64,000 bases of DNA from Halorhabdus amylolytica (GTDB lineage Archaea > Halobacteriota > Halobacteria > Halobacteriales > Haloarculaceae), in contig NZ_SPQG01000005.1 in NCBI RefSeq assembly GCF_004944975.1, positions 14,245 to 78,244 of the forward strand, read 5' to 3'. Below are positions 27,260-34,773 of this stretch, one piece after another; the stretch's first letter is position 1, and every line of letters starts with the position of its first letter. Both the position numbers and the translations under genes were made by a program. The notes beneath the pieces were generated by a model. That model saw only the letters and a program-made list of their open reading frames with translations. It had not been told where the DNA came from and searched no databases.

Positions 27260-27664
27260 TCACGGCGTGGCTGCGTCGACGTTGCCACTCGATCCCGCAA
27301 AGGGAATGTCGATTTCGAGCCCGTCGTAGGCCAGCGTCGGCTTCTTCGCCTGTCCTGCTCCGTCGCCGTCGAATTCGATCACACCGATGTCTTCGAGTTC
27401 GGAGAGGTTCCGATGGACCTGTTTGTAGTCTCGATCCACCAGGTCGGCGGCTTCGCTGATACTCGCAGGGTCGTGTTGGGAAATCGTCTCAAGCAGTTCC
27501 AGATTCTTCGGACTGAGGAGTCGGCTGAGTTCAGCGTACGAGTCGAGATTGAGCACTGGCTGGGCGCCGTCGAGATTTTCACCCTCTTGGGCTGCCTTGA
27601 TGCGGCTACGCGTGTGCTGATCGAGGCGGTCGCGGTCGCCGACGGTGACTTTGAGCGAGGACAT
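27260..27664 (-). CDS. TumA/HVO_A0114-like winged-helix antitoxin or repressor
   Basis: A 134-aa protein with a winged helix-turn-helix at about 48-105: LLSPKNLELLETISQHDPASI, then EAADLVDRDYKQVHRNLSELEDIGVIEF. It ends in a beta strand LEIDIPF. It is a paralogue of the 56781-57230 protein, which lies directly after a TumE-type toxin gene. Here the toxin position is taken by only a 40-aa ORF. Upstream CTATGG/CCATAG boxes surround the TATA box, so autoregulation is likely. Probably an orphan antitoxin still working as a repressor; this is inference from the paralogue. Confidence 0.82.
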   Translation of the reverse strand: MSSLKVTVGDRDRLDQHTRSRIKAAQEGENLDGAQPVLNLDSYAELSRLLSPKNLELLETISQHDPASISEAADLVDRDYKQVHRNLSELEDIGVIEFDGDGAGQAKKPTLAYDGLEIDIPFAGSSGNVDAATP

Positions 27665-27685
27665 GGTGTCTCTCCTGGCGGCGTC

Positions 27686-27808
27686 CTACGTCGACCAGTT
27701 CCACGAGACGGGCGTCATCTTTTCAACTTTCGTCTGGCGGATGGTCACGTCGACGACGTAGCCGTTTTCGACAGCCTGCCAGTCTTCGGTGGTCGTGTCG
27801 GACGCCAT
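27686..27808 (-). pseudogene. 40-aa ORF, possible remnant of a TumE-type toxin
   Basis: Encodes MASDTTTEDWQAVENGYVVD then VTIRQTKVEKMTPVSWNWST. It stands where a TumE toxin gene (about 110 aa) would be expected, 21 bp before the antitoxin gene. The ENGYVVDVTIRQTKVEK part could match the N-terminal strand of such toxins (compare DGTLVRVFCMRTDRD in the intact copy at 57252-57596), but the similarity is weak. The conserved DNSH segment is missing. It may instead be a real small protein. Confidence 0.4.
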
Positions 27809-27815
27809 CCGTCAT

Positions 27816-27850
27816 CCTATGGTATTAGCTCCATAGAAATAAACCTATGG
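27816..27850 (-). promoter_or_regulatory. Operator triad around a TATA box
   Basis: Hexamers CTATGG (27817-27822), CCATAG (27831-27836) and CTATGG (27845-27850) alternate in orientation with exactly 8 bp between them. The second gap holds GTTTATTT on the minus strand, a good TATA box about 30 bp before the ATG at 27808. A repressor bound here would block TBP. It is likely the site of the downstream winged-helix protein. Confidence 0.6.
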
Positions 27851-27991
27851 ACTCAATAACATGGGGTTGGGAACTCCTGTTCAGGCAGTACACCGTTCCA
27901 GGCCCGTTCTCGTCTCCATCTCTGGATTGCACCGCAGCAAATCAGCTATAGATGCTTCTAAGACACGGAGTCCAAAAGGAAATGAGCGCGT

Positions 27992-28612
27992 CTATTCGTC
28001 GACTTCGACGCTGGTCTCCTCTTCCTCGGCGACTTCTTCGGGGTGGGCTTCCAGCGTCGCCTTCTGGATCTCGACGCGGCGCAGCGGGTAGATCGTCGAC
28101 GCTTCGTTGTAGATCGCACTCGAGAGGCGTCCCTCAACGATGCTGTCGATGAGGTCCTCGAATGTGCGCTCCTCGGCGGCCTCCTCGATCATGTCGACCA
28201 TCTGCTCGCGGATGGCCTGCTCCTGGCTCGCGTCGGCCTTCTTCGTCGTCAGCGCGACGGGCTGGATCTGGACGCGGTAGTCGTCCGTGGTCAGCACCGT
28301 CACGTAGGCCTCGACTTTCGAGGAGCCACGACGCACGAGACTCCGCAGGTAGTCCCGCGTGAGTTCGTGCTTGATGAACTCCGTGTAGGCCGTGTCGCTG
28401 CCGATATCCGTGATCCGGAAGGTCAGCTTGGTGTTGTTCTCGCCGGCGTCGTTCCGGAGGTCACCGAGGGTCGTCTCGATGGTCCGGTCGATCGCCTTCT
28501 GTGGTTCGTCCGCCAGTGTCTCACCGATCTCGGCCCGGTCGAACTCCTCGGGCGCGAGGACGGTGTACCACTGTTTCTCCTGTCGCTGTCGTGATACTGA
28601 TCGTTCACTCAT
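27992..28612 (-). CDS. rps3ae: Ribosomal protein eS1 (S3Ae)
   Basis: A 206-aa small-subunit ribosomal protein. MSERSVSRQRQEKQWYTVLA is followed by APEEFDRAEIGETLADEP, the eS1 N-terminus; central segments include KLTFRITDIGSDTAYTEFIKHELTRDYLRSLVRR and YNEASTIYPLRRVEIQK. The acidic tail EEVAEEEETSVEVDE is halophilic. Its start overlaps the pcc1 stop by 8 bp, so it is the last gene of the uS15 - RecJ-like - pcc1 - eS1 operon. The longer frame to 28675 is discarded because the family starts at MSER-type residues. Confidence 0.95.
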   Translation of the reverse strand: MSERSVSRQRQEKQWYTVLAPEEFDRAEIGETLADEPQKAIDRTIETTLGDLRNDAGENNTKLTFRITDIGSDTAYTEFIKHELTRDYLRSLVRRGSSKVEAYVTVLTTDDYRVQIQPVALTTKKADASQEQAIREQMVDMIEEAAEERTFEDLIDSIVEGRLSSAIYNEASTIYPLRRVEIQKATLEAHPEEVAEEEETSVEVDE

Positions 28613-28844
28613 GGGTATCGGTGTGTTGCTCTGTCGCAAGGTCGGCGGCAACCGCGAGGTTGACGACATAATCATCTACTGTTGCGGCCAGTCCGCCGGT
28701 CGTCTGTCGCTCGATCCGCGTCTCGACGGTCGCGCCGTGGGTCGTCGTCGCCATCTCCTCGGTGTTATCCGGTGCCAGTGCCGCGGCGATTCGCGCAGCC
28801 AGTTCCCCGTCGCCGTGGTCGGTCCTGATCGTCGCCTCACGCAT
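28605..28844 (-). CDS. pcc1: KEOPS complex subunit Pcc1
   Basis: A 79-aa protein with the Pcc1 fold. Features are the start REATIRTDHGDGELAARIAAAL, ALAPDNTEEM and the final helix TVDDYVVNLAVAADLATEQH. Pcc1 dimerises and bridges the Kae1 core of KEOPS, which makes the t6A tRNA modification. It overlaps both its neighbours by 8 bp (RecJ-like upstream, eS1 downstream), which strongly supports co-translation. Its placement among translation genes is typical of haloarchaea. Confidence 0.9.
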   Translation of the reverse strand: MREATIRTDHGDGELAARIAAALAPDNTEEMATTTHGATVETRIERQTTGGLAATVDDYVVNLAVAADLATEQHTDTHE

Positions 28845-29955
28845 CGCGGCTCACCTCACGGATCGCCGCGACGAGGCGATCAACGTCACCCGGATAGGGC
28901 TGGACCGCCAGATCGGCGTCACCTGTGACCCGTCCCGAGAGGTCGAAGGATTCCGTCGCCGTCTCGAGGACGGCTGCAGCCGCCTGATTCTCGGTTGCGG
29001 CCAGGGCGACCCGGCCGTCGCCGGCGACGAGCGCCAGTGGCTCTGGTGATCGGTAATCCCGAAGCAAGCGGGCGACGGTCTCGATCGGACCCTCGCTCTC
29101 GGCGACAACGAGCCCCGAATGACGCTGGATCGACACCGCTCGCAGTGCCTCGTGGGCGCTGCTGGCGTGCGATCGCCAGGCCGCGAGGGCGTCCTCGCGA
29201 GCGTCGTGGCCAAGCGCGAGCGCGACGGCTGTGCCGGGATCCTCCCGGACGGCCGCATCGAGGACGTCGCCGTATCCTTCGAGAGTTGCCAGTGGGCCAC
29301 CCGCATGGGGACGAAGTGCATCCGCAATGGACTCGGCCGCCCGTGCGGACGCGTCCTCGGCGTCGACGGTCCGCAGGGCGACCAGCGAGGCCAGTCGACG
29401 ACGCCCCTCGTCGTCTTGTGGCTCGGCCGTCGCGTCGGCAAGCGCGTTCCGGACGGCCTCCGGATCGCCCGAGAACGGCGCGTACAATCGCGTCGAGTGG
29501 GCCAGTCCGTCGACCGGGTCGTCGGTCGGGACGGCCACGCCAGGTCGGCGTTCGATGCCCGCGTCGGCGATCACCTCGGCGAGTTGTCCTGTCGGTTCCG
29601 TGCCGGCTGCGAGGACGCCTGCGGCGGCGACGACTGCGTTCGCCGACTGGTCGTCCAGCGATCGGGCGACCTCGAAGGCCACCGCGCTCGCAGGTTGATC
29701 TCCGCCGAGCGTCTCGTCGACATCGGGGCGCTCACGATCCAGCGCGAGCGTCACGTCGGCTTCCGTGCCGCGCGTGACCTCACCGGTCTCGACGCCGATC
29801 TGGTAGGGGATGTCGATCGCGTTCAGGCTCCGCGCGAGGACGCCAGCGGCCGCAACGCCGTCACCCGTCGCTGCCGGCGCGAGGCGGACGAGTCCGGCCT
29901 CTCGCAGGCCCGCGGCGAGGTCGGGGGCGGCTGTCTGGCGACCGGTCGCGGCCAT
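28837..29955 (-). CDS. RecJ/DHH-like protein, probably catalytically inactive
   Basis: A 372-aa protein in the position usually annotated as RecJ-like exonuclease between uS15 and pcc1. The family layout is visible, but the expected Asp-rich DHH motifs are replaced: APAATGDGVAAAGVLARSL in the first position and HSTRLYAPFSG later. No DHH triplet is present. It may be a structural or Cdc45-like partner of the replisome rather than a nuclease. The C-terminal DHHA1-like end is seen in AVSIQRHSGLVVAES and the final REVSRDA. It abuts uS15 and overlaps pcc1, so it belongs to the same operon. Confidence 0.75.
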   Translation of the reverse strand: MAATGRQTAAPDLAAGLREAGLVRLAPAATGDGVAAAGVLARSLNAIDIPYQIGVETGEVTRGTEADVTLALDRERPDVDETLGGDQPASAVAFEVARSLDDQSANAVVAAAGVLAAGTEPTGQLAEVIADAGIERRPGVAVPTDDPVDGLAHSTRLYAPFSGDPEAVRNALADATAEPQDDEGRRRLASLVALRTVDAEDASARAAESIADALRPHAGGPLATLEGYGDVLDAAVREDPGTAVALALGHDAREDALAAWRSHASSAHEALRAVSIQRHSGLVVAESEGPIETVARLLRDYRSPEPLALVAGDGRVALAATENQAAAAVLETATESFDLSGRVTGDADLAVQPYPGDVDRLVAAIREVSRDA

Positions 29956-30420
29956 CTATTCGAGGATCTCGACGGCGACGTCGTAGCTGTAGGTGAAGTC
30001 CTCGTCGAGTTCGTCGCCGTGGTAGTAATCGACGAGGCGGCGGATCTTCGCCTCCGTGTTCTGCAGGGCGCGTTTGTTCTGGTGGTCACCGGGATTCTCG
30101 TCCATGTGCTCCCGAAGACGCACGGCCCGCTCCATCAGGTTCCGGAGGTCCTCCGGAAGCTCGGGCTCGGCGTCGTTCTCTTCTAAGATCTCGGTCACTT
30201 TCTTGCCGGTGACCAGTGAGATATCCGGGACTGGCGTGCCCTGGACGCCCTCGTCGCGAAGCTTGATGCCGATCTCGCTCGGGCTGTGGCCCTGTTCGGC
30301 GAGTTCGACGACGTACTCCTCGACGGCGTCACTGTCTACGTCACTCCACTCCGGCGGTTCCGATGCCACCGGTTTGTCCGAATCGGACGAGCCGCGGCGG
30401 CGTGTGTGCATTCGTGCCAT
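29956..30420 (-). CDS. rps15: Ribosomal protein uS15
   Basis: A 154-aa archaeal uS15. The N-terminal extension starts MARMHTRRRGSSDSDKP. GHSPSEIGIKLRDEGVQGTPVP, LVTGKKVTEILEEND and the rRNA-binding helices KRALQNTEAKIRRLVDYYH follow. ATG 30420 is preferred; ATG 30411 (MHTRRRG) is also possible. It is the first gene of a four-gene operon reading away from the tRNA-Ala gene and directly precedes the RecJ-like start. Confidence 0.95.
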   Translation of the reverse strand: MARMHTRRRGSSDSDKPVASEPPEWSDVDSDAVEEYVVELAEQGHSPSEIGIKLRDEGVQGTPVPDISLVTGKKVTEILEENDAEPELPEDLRNLMERAVRLREHMDENPGDHQNKRALQNTEAKIRRLVDYYHGDELDEDFTYSYDVAVEILE

Positions 30421-30764
30421 AGTTGATGGTTGGAACGACACAGACCGCTACGTGTGGCCGCTCGCGGGTCCGAAAACCGGACGCCGAACGGCCGGACACG
30501 TCCGCAATCCCAAGTCGCGCACGGCGAAAGAGGCCTGGGGAGCCCCGACAGGTCGGGACGCCCGCGCGACGAGTCAGATTTGCGGTCGTGTGTTCCCAAC
30601 AGTTCAGTCGGTACTCGCGCACTAAACGGTTTCTACTCCGGATCGCATTGTCGTGGACGGAACAGCGACAGCTCCGCTCGAAGTGAACGTGGAGGCTGGC
30701 GCTCGCCGTCACCCTCGCTTCGATGGGTTTAAGAAATCGCGTCGGATATCCTTCGTTGCATCGC
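30421..30764. other. Intergenic region between uS15 and tRNA-Ala
   Basis: About 344 bp. Apart from the uS15 promoter (probably in 30440-30480) and the tRNA promoter (GGGTTTAAGAAATC near 30725-30738, about 30-37 bp before the tRNA) I see no gene. Confidence 0.5.
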
Positions 30765-30836
30765 GGGCTCGTAGATCAGCGGTAGATCATCCCCCTGGCA
30801 CGGGGAAGGCCGCGGGTTCAAATCCCGCCGAGTCCA
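30765..30836 (+). tRNA. tRNA-Ala (anticodon GGC)
   Basis: A 72-nt gene with acceptor stem GGGCTCG/CGAGTCC containing the G3-U70 pair that identifies tRNA-Ala. The anticodon stem TCCCC/GGGGA has loop CTGGCAC (anticodon GGC). T-arm GCGGG-TTCAAAT-CCCGC; discriminator A at 30836. CCA is not encoded. The 3' 13 nt are the left copy of the 14-bp attachment repeat, so the element inserted without destroying the tRNA. Confidence 0.96.
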
Positions 30837-30837
30837 T
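30824..30837 (+). repeat. Left attachment site (attL core), tRNA 3' end
   Basis: CCCGCCGAGTCCAT, the end of tRNA-Ala plus one base. Identical to 60389-60402 (attR). Confidence 0.9.
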
Positions 30838-31010
30838 CCGAAATTTACTGCCGTACCAAGGGACCGTCAGAGCGACGAATCCTCGTCATTAGAACCTCTC
30901 CGGGGCGATCCCAGAAAAACATATCACCCCTGTGAGAGAGGGATTCGTTCGGGGACGGAACGCGCCCCATCACGTCTGGCGATGCGCGCCAGGGAACAGG
31001 GGTGTTCGGC

Positions 31011-31127
31011 GTGAGTTCGATCGAGGTCGATCTCGACGCTGTCGAGATCTGCGAGTTCTGTGGAATGCCGATCCTCGACGAAGATCAGCGCTGCTCCGCC
31101 CTCGATGATGGGAGGTGCCAGCCATGA
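31011..31127 (+). CDS. Small zinc-finger protein (38 aa)
   Basis: Begins with GTG and reads MSSIEVDLDAVEICEFCGMP, then a region with three more Cys: CxxC at ICEFC, then C at about 28 and 36 (RCSALDDGRCQP). Likely one zinc site. It overlaps the next gene by ATGA. A 10-aa ORF (30982-31014) overlaps its GTG in the same way and may be a leader. A TATA-like AACATATC at about 30917-30924 could drive the left-arm operon. Confidence 0.6.
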   Translation: MSSIEVDLDAVEICEFCGMPILDEDQRCSALDDGRCQP

Positions 31128-31465
31128 GCGTCGACAGCGCCGACGTCGACGCCCCTGGTCGGGAGTGGACGCTCGCCTGCCCCACACAGTCGAAGAGAGA
31201 GCCCCAGCCCGTCGACGTCGACGACCCGCGCGTCACCGCCGACCGGCTCTGTGATCACTGCCTTCCCGACGGCGAGATCCCGGAGGACGTCGAGACCCTG
31301 TTGAAGATCGGACGCTACGACAAGGGGATCCACCTACCGCTGTCGTACGACGGCGAGCGGTGTAATTTCGGCCCCTACGACGACTACGTCTCCTACAAGC
31401 AGCTCCTCGAGGAGATGACCGTCGAGGAGTTCGACCGCCGTCTCGAAAACGGAGGGTCCGCGTGA
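31124..31465 (+). CDS. Hypothetical protein with Cys pair, left-arm operon
   Basis: A 113-aa acidic protein. An N-terminal Cys (WTLAC, about 19) and CDHC (about 46-49) suggest metal binding. The C-terminal half is helical (KQLLEEMTVEEFDRRLENGG). No family recognised. ATG at 31124 lies in the stop of the preceding gene. The in-frame ATG at 31115 is possible but would not give a 4-bp overlap. Confidence 0.65.
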   Translation: MSVDSADVDAPGREWTLACPTQSKREPQPVDVDDPRVTADRLCDHCLPDGEIPEDVETLLKIGRYDKGIHLPLSYDGERCNFGPYDDYVSYKQLLEEMTVEEFDRRLENGGSA

Positions 31466-31701
31466 TGTCGACCGACATCGATCACACCCCGGACCCTCAG
31501 GACCACGTCGACAATCTCGATCGCGTCGAGGTCCACATCGAACACTCTCCCGAGCAGACGCTCATCGCCGCCGAACTCGAGCACGGGAGTGTCGTCGCTG
31601 CCGTCGACGTCGGTGAGATTGCCGTCTCTGACACGGTCGAACTCGGGCGAGATCTCCGTGATCTCTTCGACGATGTCGTTTCGAACGGAGGGGATCGGTG
31701 A
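31462..31701 (+). CDS. Hypothetical small acidic protein, left-arm operon
   Basis: A 79-aa acidic protein. It starts with GTG at 31462 (overlapping the previous TGA) or ATG at 31465. LDRVEVHIEHSPEQTLIAAELEHGS and VAAVDVGEIAVSD look like a short beta domain. No family recognised. It runs into the Dam gene with another GTGA overlap. Confidence 0.6.
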   Translation: MMSTDIDHTPDPQDHVDNLDRVEVHIEHSPEQTLIAAELEHGSVVAAVDVGEIAVSDTVELGRDLRDLFDDVVSNGGDR

Positions 31702-33119
31702 TGTCGACGATCGCCGACGACATCTCTTGGAACCTCGAGGAGCAGCTGGTCGTCGACATCGACGAGCGGGCAACCGATCGAGCGATCGAGATCCTCGAAG
31801 AAAGCGGTCCCGACGAGCGCGTGAGCGTGCGTCGCGTACTGGAATACGCTCGCGAGGACCGGCCCGCTCGCGCCGTGCGAACCGGCGACTGGTCCCGGAT
31901 CCTCGAGCACAGTGACGGCCGGCTCGCGATCGTCTCCTGGACGTCCGCCGCGATCACTGAGATCGGGCTCCAGACCGACGACGAGGGTCGTCGTCCCTTC
32001 GAGATCTGGACATACTCCGGGCTTCGCGAGCGGACCGGCGGCTACGATCCCATCACGATCGAGGGTGCTTCCAAACGGAGCGTTCGCGATCTTCTCCAAG
32101 GAACGAGTCCCGCTCTGGTCCCCGTCTGGGAGAGTCACTTGCGGCCCAAGACAATCGCCGACGGTGGCACGTCCCTTGACGGGTTTGATCAAAAAGGTGC
32201 ATTCCCATATCCTGGCTCGAAAGGGCAACTCGCGAGTTGGATCATTGATCACTTCCCCTCTCACAACTGCTACGTCGAACCGTTCGGGGGAAGTGCCGCA
32301 GTTCTACTCCAGAAGCCAGAGAGCTCAGTAGAAGTTCTCAACGATACAGATGGTGATATTGTTCATTTCTTCGAAGTGCTTCGCGACCGAGAAGATGAAT
32401 TGATTGCGTGGCTTGAGAACACGCCATTCAGTCGGGATCTGCATCGGAAATACTCTCGGCAGTATTACGCCGGGTTTCGACCAGATAATGATATCGAGCG
32501 TGCTGGAAGGTGGTTCTATCTTCGAAACACCCAATTCGCACAGAAATACACGGGTGTGAGCGGATTTAGGCTCAGTCGGAGCCGGAACCACGCCAGTTCT
32601 TATCAGAACCGGTCGGAGGAACTCCACGCCGTCGCGGATCGTCTCCGCGACGTTCAAATTGCAAATCGTGATTACGGAGACCTTGTCGATCGAACTGATG
32701 GAGAGAAGACTCTCTACTATTTCGATCCTCCGTATATCGACGCTGGAGACGCTCTATATTCACATGAGAACGCCTTCGATCACGAACGCTTCACCGATAT
32801 TCTCGATTCGATCGAAGGGAGTTGGATCGTCTCGTACACAGAACTCCCGAAAGGGCTCGAAAGCGAATACAGGGTTGTTGAGAAGACCGCACGCGGGACG
32901 ATGCGCTCTGGTCAGGGTGACTGGCACCAAGAAAATACAGAGCGGCTGGTGATGAACTTCGATCCGGACCGGATTTCGAAGTTCGTCAATGAAACCACGT
33001 GCCAACAGACGCTACCTGTAGGTACAGACGAGGATTCTCATCAGTCGACAGATGACGGCTCAACGCTGCTGATACCGTCGTCTGCAGGCACAATTGCTGA
33101 TCAGGAGGGAGATCGATGA
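31698..33119 (+). CDS. Dam-type N6-adenine DNA methyltransferase with extra N-terminal domain
   Basis: A 473-aa protein. Residues about 1-160 form an unrecognised acidic domain. About 170-430 is a D12-class methyltransferase (PF02086 type): FPYPGSKGQLASWIIDHFP (AdoMet motif I, about 173), CYVEPFGGSAAVLL (about 194), EVLNDTDGDIVHFFEVLR (about 214) and the catalytic DPPY in LYYFDPPYIDAG (about 340). It would methylate adenine in a short site. The N-terminal domain has the GC-rich codon use of its neighbours while the methylase part is clearly lower in GC (from about 32160), so the gene looks like a fusion acquired by recombination. Start GTG 31698 or ATG 31701. Confidence 0.9.
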   Translation: MMSTIADDISWNLEEQLVVDIDERATDRAIEILEESGPDERVSVRRVLEYAREDRPARAVRTGDWSRILEHSDGRLAIVSWTSAAITEIGLQTDDEGRRPFEIWTYSGLRERTGGYDPITIEGASKRSVRDLLQGTSPALVPVWESHLRPKTIADGGTSLDGFDQKGAFPYPGSKGQLASWIIDHFPSHNCYVEPFGGSAAVLLQKPESSVEVLNDTDGDIVHFFEVLRDREDELIAWLENTPFSRDLHRKYSRQYYAGFRPDNDIERAGRWFYLRNTQFAQKYTGVSGFRLSRSRNHASSYQNRSEELHAVADRLRDVQIANRDYGDLVDRTDGEKTLYYFDPPYIDAGDALYSHENAFDHERFTDILDSIEGSWIVSYTELPKGLESEYRVVEKTARGTMRSGQGDWHQENTERLVMNFDPDRISKFVNETTCQQTLPVGTDEDSHQSTDDGSTLLIPSSAGTIADQEGDR

Positions 33120-33646
33120 GCCTCGCTATCGAGGGCTTGTCGATTCCACGGTCCACGCCGAAGGATCAAGGGACGACCCTCCAGGAGGAAGTCATCGGCG
33201 CCGTCGACGGGCTCGAGGCCGTCCCGGACGACGTCGTCGAGTGGTGCGACGCGATCGCCGTCGACGCGATCAGTCCATCCGAGCAGCTGCCCGCGCTTGG
33301 ACTCCCGGTTATCGAGCGAGGGACGCGCATCGAGATCAAAGGCGCGCAGATCGAGACCAGCAACGGCACTCACACAACGCCCGGCCGCTGGTACGTCAAG
33401 CGTGCCGCCCACGAGCGCCTGCTCGCACGACGGGGCGTGTACCTCCTGGTAGTCTATCAGCCTCTTCACGGCGTCGAGAGCGCGCTGCTGGCGGCCGCCA
33501 GTACGCTCGATACGATCCTCGACGAACACTGGTACTCGGTCGACTGTGAGCGATCTGAGGACACCGTCGCAAAGGTCAGCTGGCCGACGCTGATCGCTCG
33601 CGACGACGTCAACCCGGATGTGGGGGGTGGTTCCGGTGCCGAGTAA
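33116..33646 (+). CDS. Hypothetical protein with possible PD-(D/E)xK nuclease motif
   Basis: A 176-aa protein overlapping the Dam gene by ATGA. The central segment GTRIEIKGAQI (E-x-K at about 73-75), then GRWYVKRAAHERLLARRGVYLLVVYQP, has the order seen in PD-(D/E)xK restriction-like nucleases. The upstream acidic residue could be Asp or Glu in LPVIERG. Placed next to a DNA methylase, it may be the cutting partner of a restriction-modification pair, or a viral nuclease. This is inference from one motif and position; no family search was possible. Confidence 0.6.
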   Translation: MSLAIEGLSIPRSTPKDQGTTLQEEVIGAVDGLEAVPDDVVEWCDAIAVDAISPSEQLPALGLPVIERGTRIEIKGAQIETSNGTHTTPGRWYVKRAAHERLLARRGVYLLVVYQPLHGVESALLAAASTLDTILDEHWYSVDCERSEDTVAKVSWPTLIARDDVNPDVGGGSGAE

Positions 33647-34136
33647 ACACTCCCCTTCGTCGACACAGGATCGCATCGAGTGCCCGGATATCGCTGAGGA
33701 GATCGGCCACGATCCGGCCCGGTTTCTCGATCACGACCTCATGACGTCGGAGTACCAGCGTCTCGAGATCGAGCGAGACAGCTCGGGGTCAGTCGTCGAA
33801 GCCAGGACAGTGCCGGATCGATACTGCTCGACCGGCGCTGCGTTCGTGAAGTCGATCATCTCGGGTATCGATCGCCTCGAGGTCATCGACGCGTGGCTCG
33901 AGGTCGAAACGCAGCGCCTCGATCGAGGTCCCCGCAAAACCGTCGTCGCCGAACTCAACCAGCGACGCGCGGAACTCGAAGAGATCGGCGAGCGTCCCGA
34001 TCGTCTTCCCGAGGGACCGCGCCGTCCCCCCAAGTGGTACCACCAGGACGACGACGGTGACAGTGACGATGAGCAGCTGACTGCGATGGAGCAGCTGGAG
34101 AAGCGGGCCGCGACAGACGGGGGTGAGTCGCCGTGA
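33618..34136 (+). CDS. Hypothetical acidic protein, left-arm operon
   Basis: A 172-aa protein. IECPDIAEEIGHDPARFLDHD opens a helical domain. A motif ISGIDRLEVIDAWLEVETQRLDRG and a coiled-coil-like C-terminal part ELNQRRAELEEIGERP and EEQLTAMEQLEKRA-type residues follow. Unrecognised. Starts at ATG 33618, GTG 33627 or GTG 33636 (MPSKHSPSS) are all possible; 33636 would give the usual short overlap with the preceding stop (33646). Confidence 0.6.
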   Translation: MWGVVPVPSKHSPSSTQDRIECPDIAEEIGHDPARFLDHDLMTSEYQRLEIERDSSGSVVEARTVPDRYCSTGAAFVKSIISGIDRLEVIDAWLEVETQRLDRGPRKTVVAELNQRRAELEEIGERPDRLPEGPRRPPKWYHQDDDGDSDDEQLTAMEQLEKRAATDGGESP

Positions 34137-34432
34137 CGGCGAAGTACTCCGCCGACTCTAACGGCGACGCCAGCGAGTGGTACGACGATCGCGAGATCGT
34201 CCTCGCTCGATGGTCGGATACCCCGTTTGTCGGTCATCGACACCGTCACGAGACCGTCGAACAGCGTCTTGTCGTCGAGTACATCCACGAAATCGGCGTT
34301 GATATCCGACACGAAGTCCGATCCGACGATACTGAAAAGTTCAGCGACAACTGGAGTGCCGTTGAGACGATCGAAGTCCGGGAGTACGGCGCTCGTCACG
34401 ATCGCCGGCCGGAAGCGAGGTGGTTGGAGTGA
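34133..34432 (+). CDS. Hypothetical protein, left-arm operon
   Basis: A 99-aa acidic protein (MTAKYSADSNGDASEWYDD onward) with a predicted beta-rich stretch WSDTPFVGHRHRHETVEQRLVVEYIHEIGVDIRHEV. No family recognised. It overlaps the gene before and after by 4 bp. Confidence 0.6.
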   Translation: MTAKYSADSNGDASEWYDDREIVLARWSDTPFVGHRHRHETVEQRLVVEYIHEIGVDIRHEVRSDDTEKFSDNWSAVETIEVREYGARHDRRPEARWLE

Positions 34433-34773
34433 CGATATCGCAGTCCAGACCCCAGGATCTCCCTCGGGAAACCGTTCTCAGCCCCGATGTCGATCCGCAT
34501 ACCGGGATCATCCACTGTCCGCTCTGTGGGCAGACGCTCGAAGATGTCGGGACACCGCTCGTCCCTCGACGTTTCCTCGAGGCCGACATCGACGACGATC
34601 GCCAGGAGATCCCCGTGTTCGGGTTTCGCTGTGAGAACCACCGTCGCGAGGACGTGATTATCCCAGCACCGACCGACCGGGCTCCAGAGTCGTACACACG
34701 CGTCGACGCACGTCTTGACGATCGAGACGGTGCAGTGCCTGTTGCCGTCCCCAATCCGGTGATCGACGCATGA
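34429..34773 (+). CDS. Hypothetical protein with single zinc-binding CxxC
   Basis: A 114-aa protein starting with GTG inside the preceding stop. IIHCPLCGQTLEDVGTPLVP forms the first half of a zinc ribbon; FRCENHRRED may supply the second ligands (Cys and His). The C-terminal 30 residues are neutral to acidic. Role unknown, possibly nucleic-acid binding. Confidence 0.65.
   Translation: MTISQSRPQDLPRETVLSPDVDPHTGIIHCPLCGQTLEDVGTPLVPRRFLEADIDDDRQEIPVFGFRCENHRREDVIIPAPTDRAPESYTRVDARLDDRDGAVPVAVPNPVIDA

Noticed and set aside
27209-27859. 216-aa plus-strand ORF
   Set aside because: Antisense to the winged-helix regulator, which has a clear HTH and operator context.
29119-30186. 355-aa plus-strand ORF
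   Set aside because: Antisense of the RecJ-like and uS15 genes, which form a well-supported operon.
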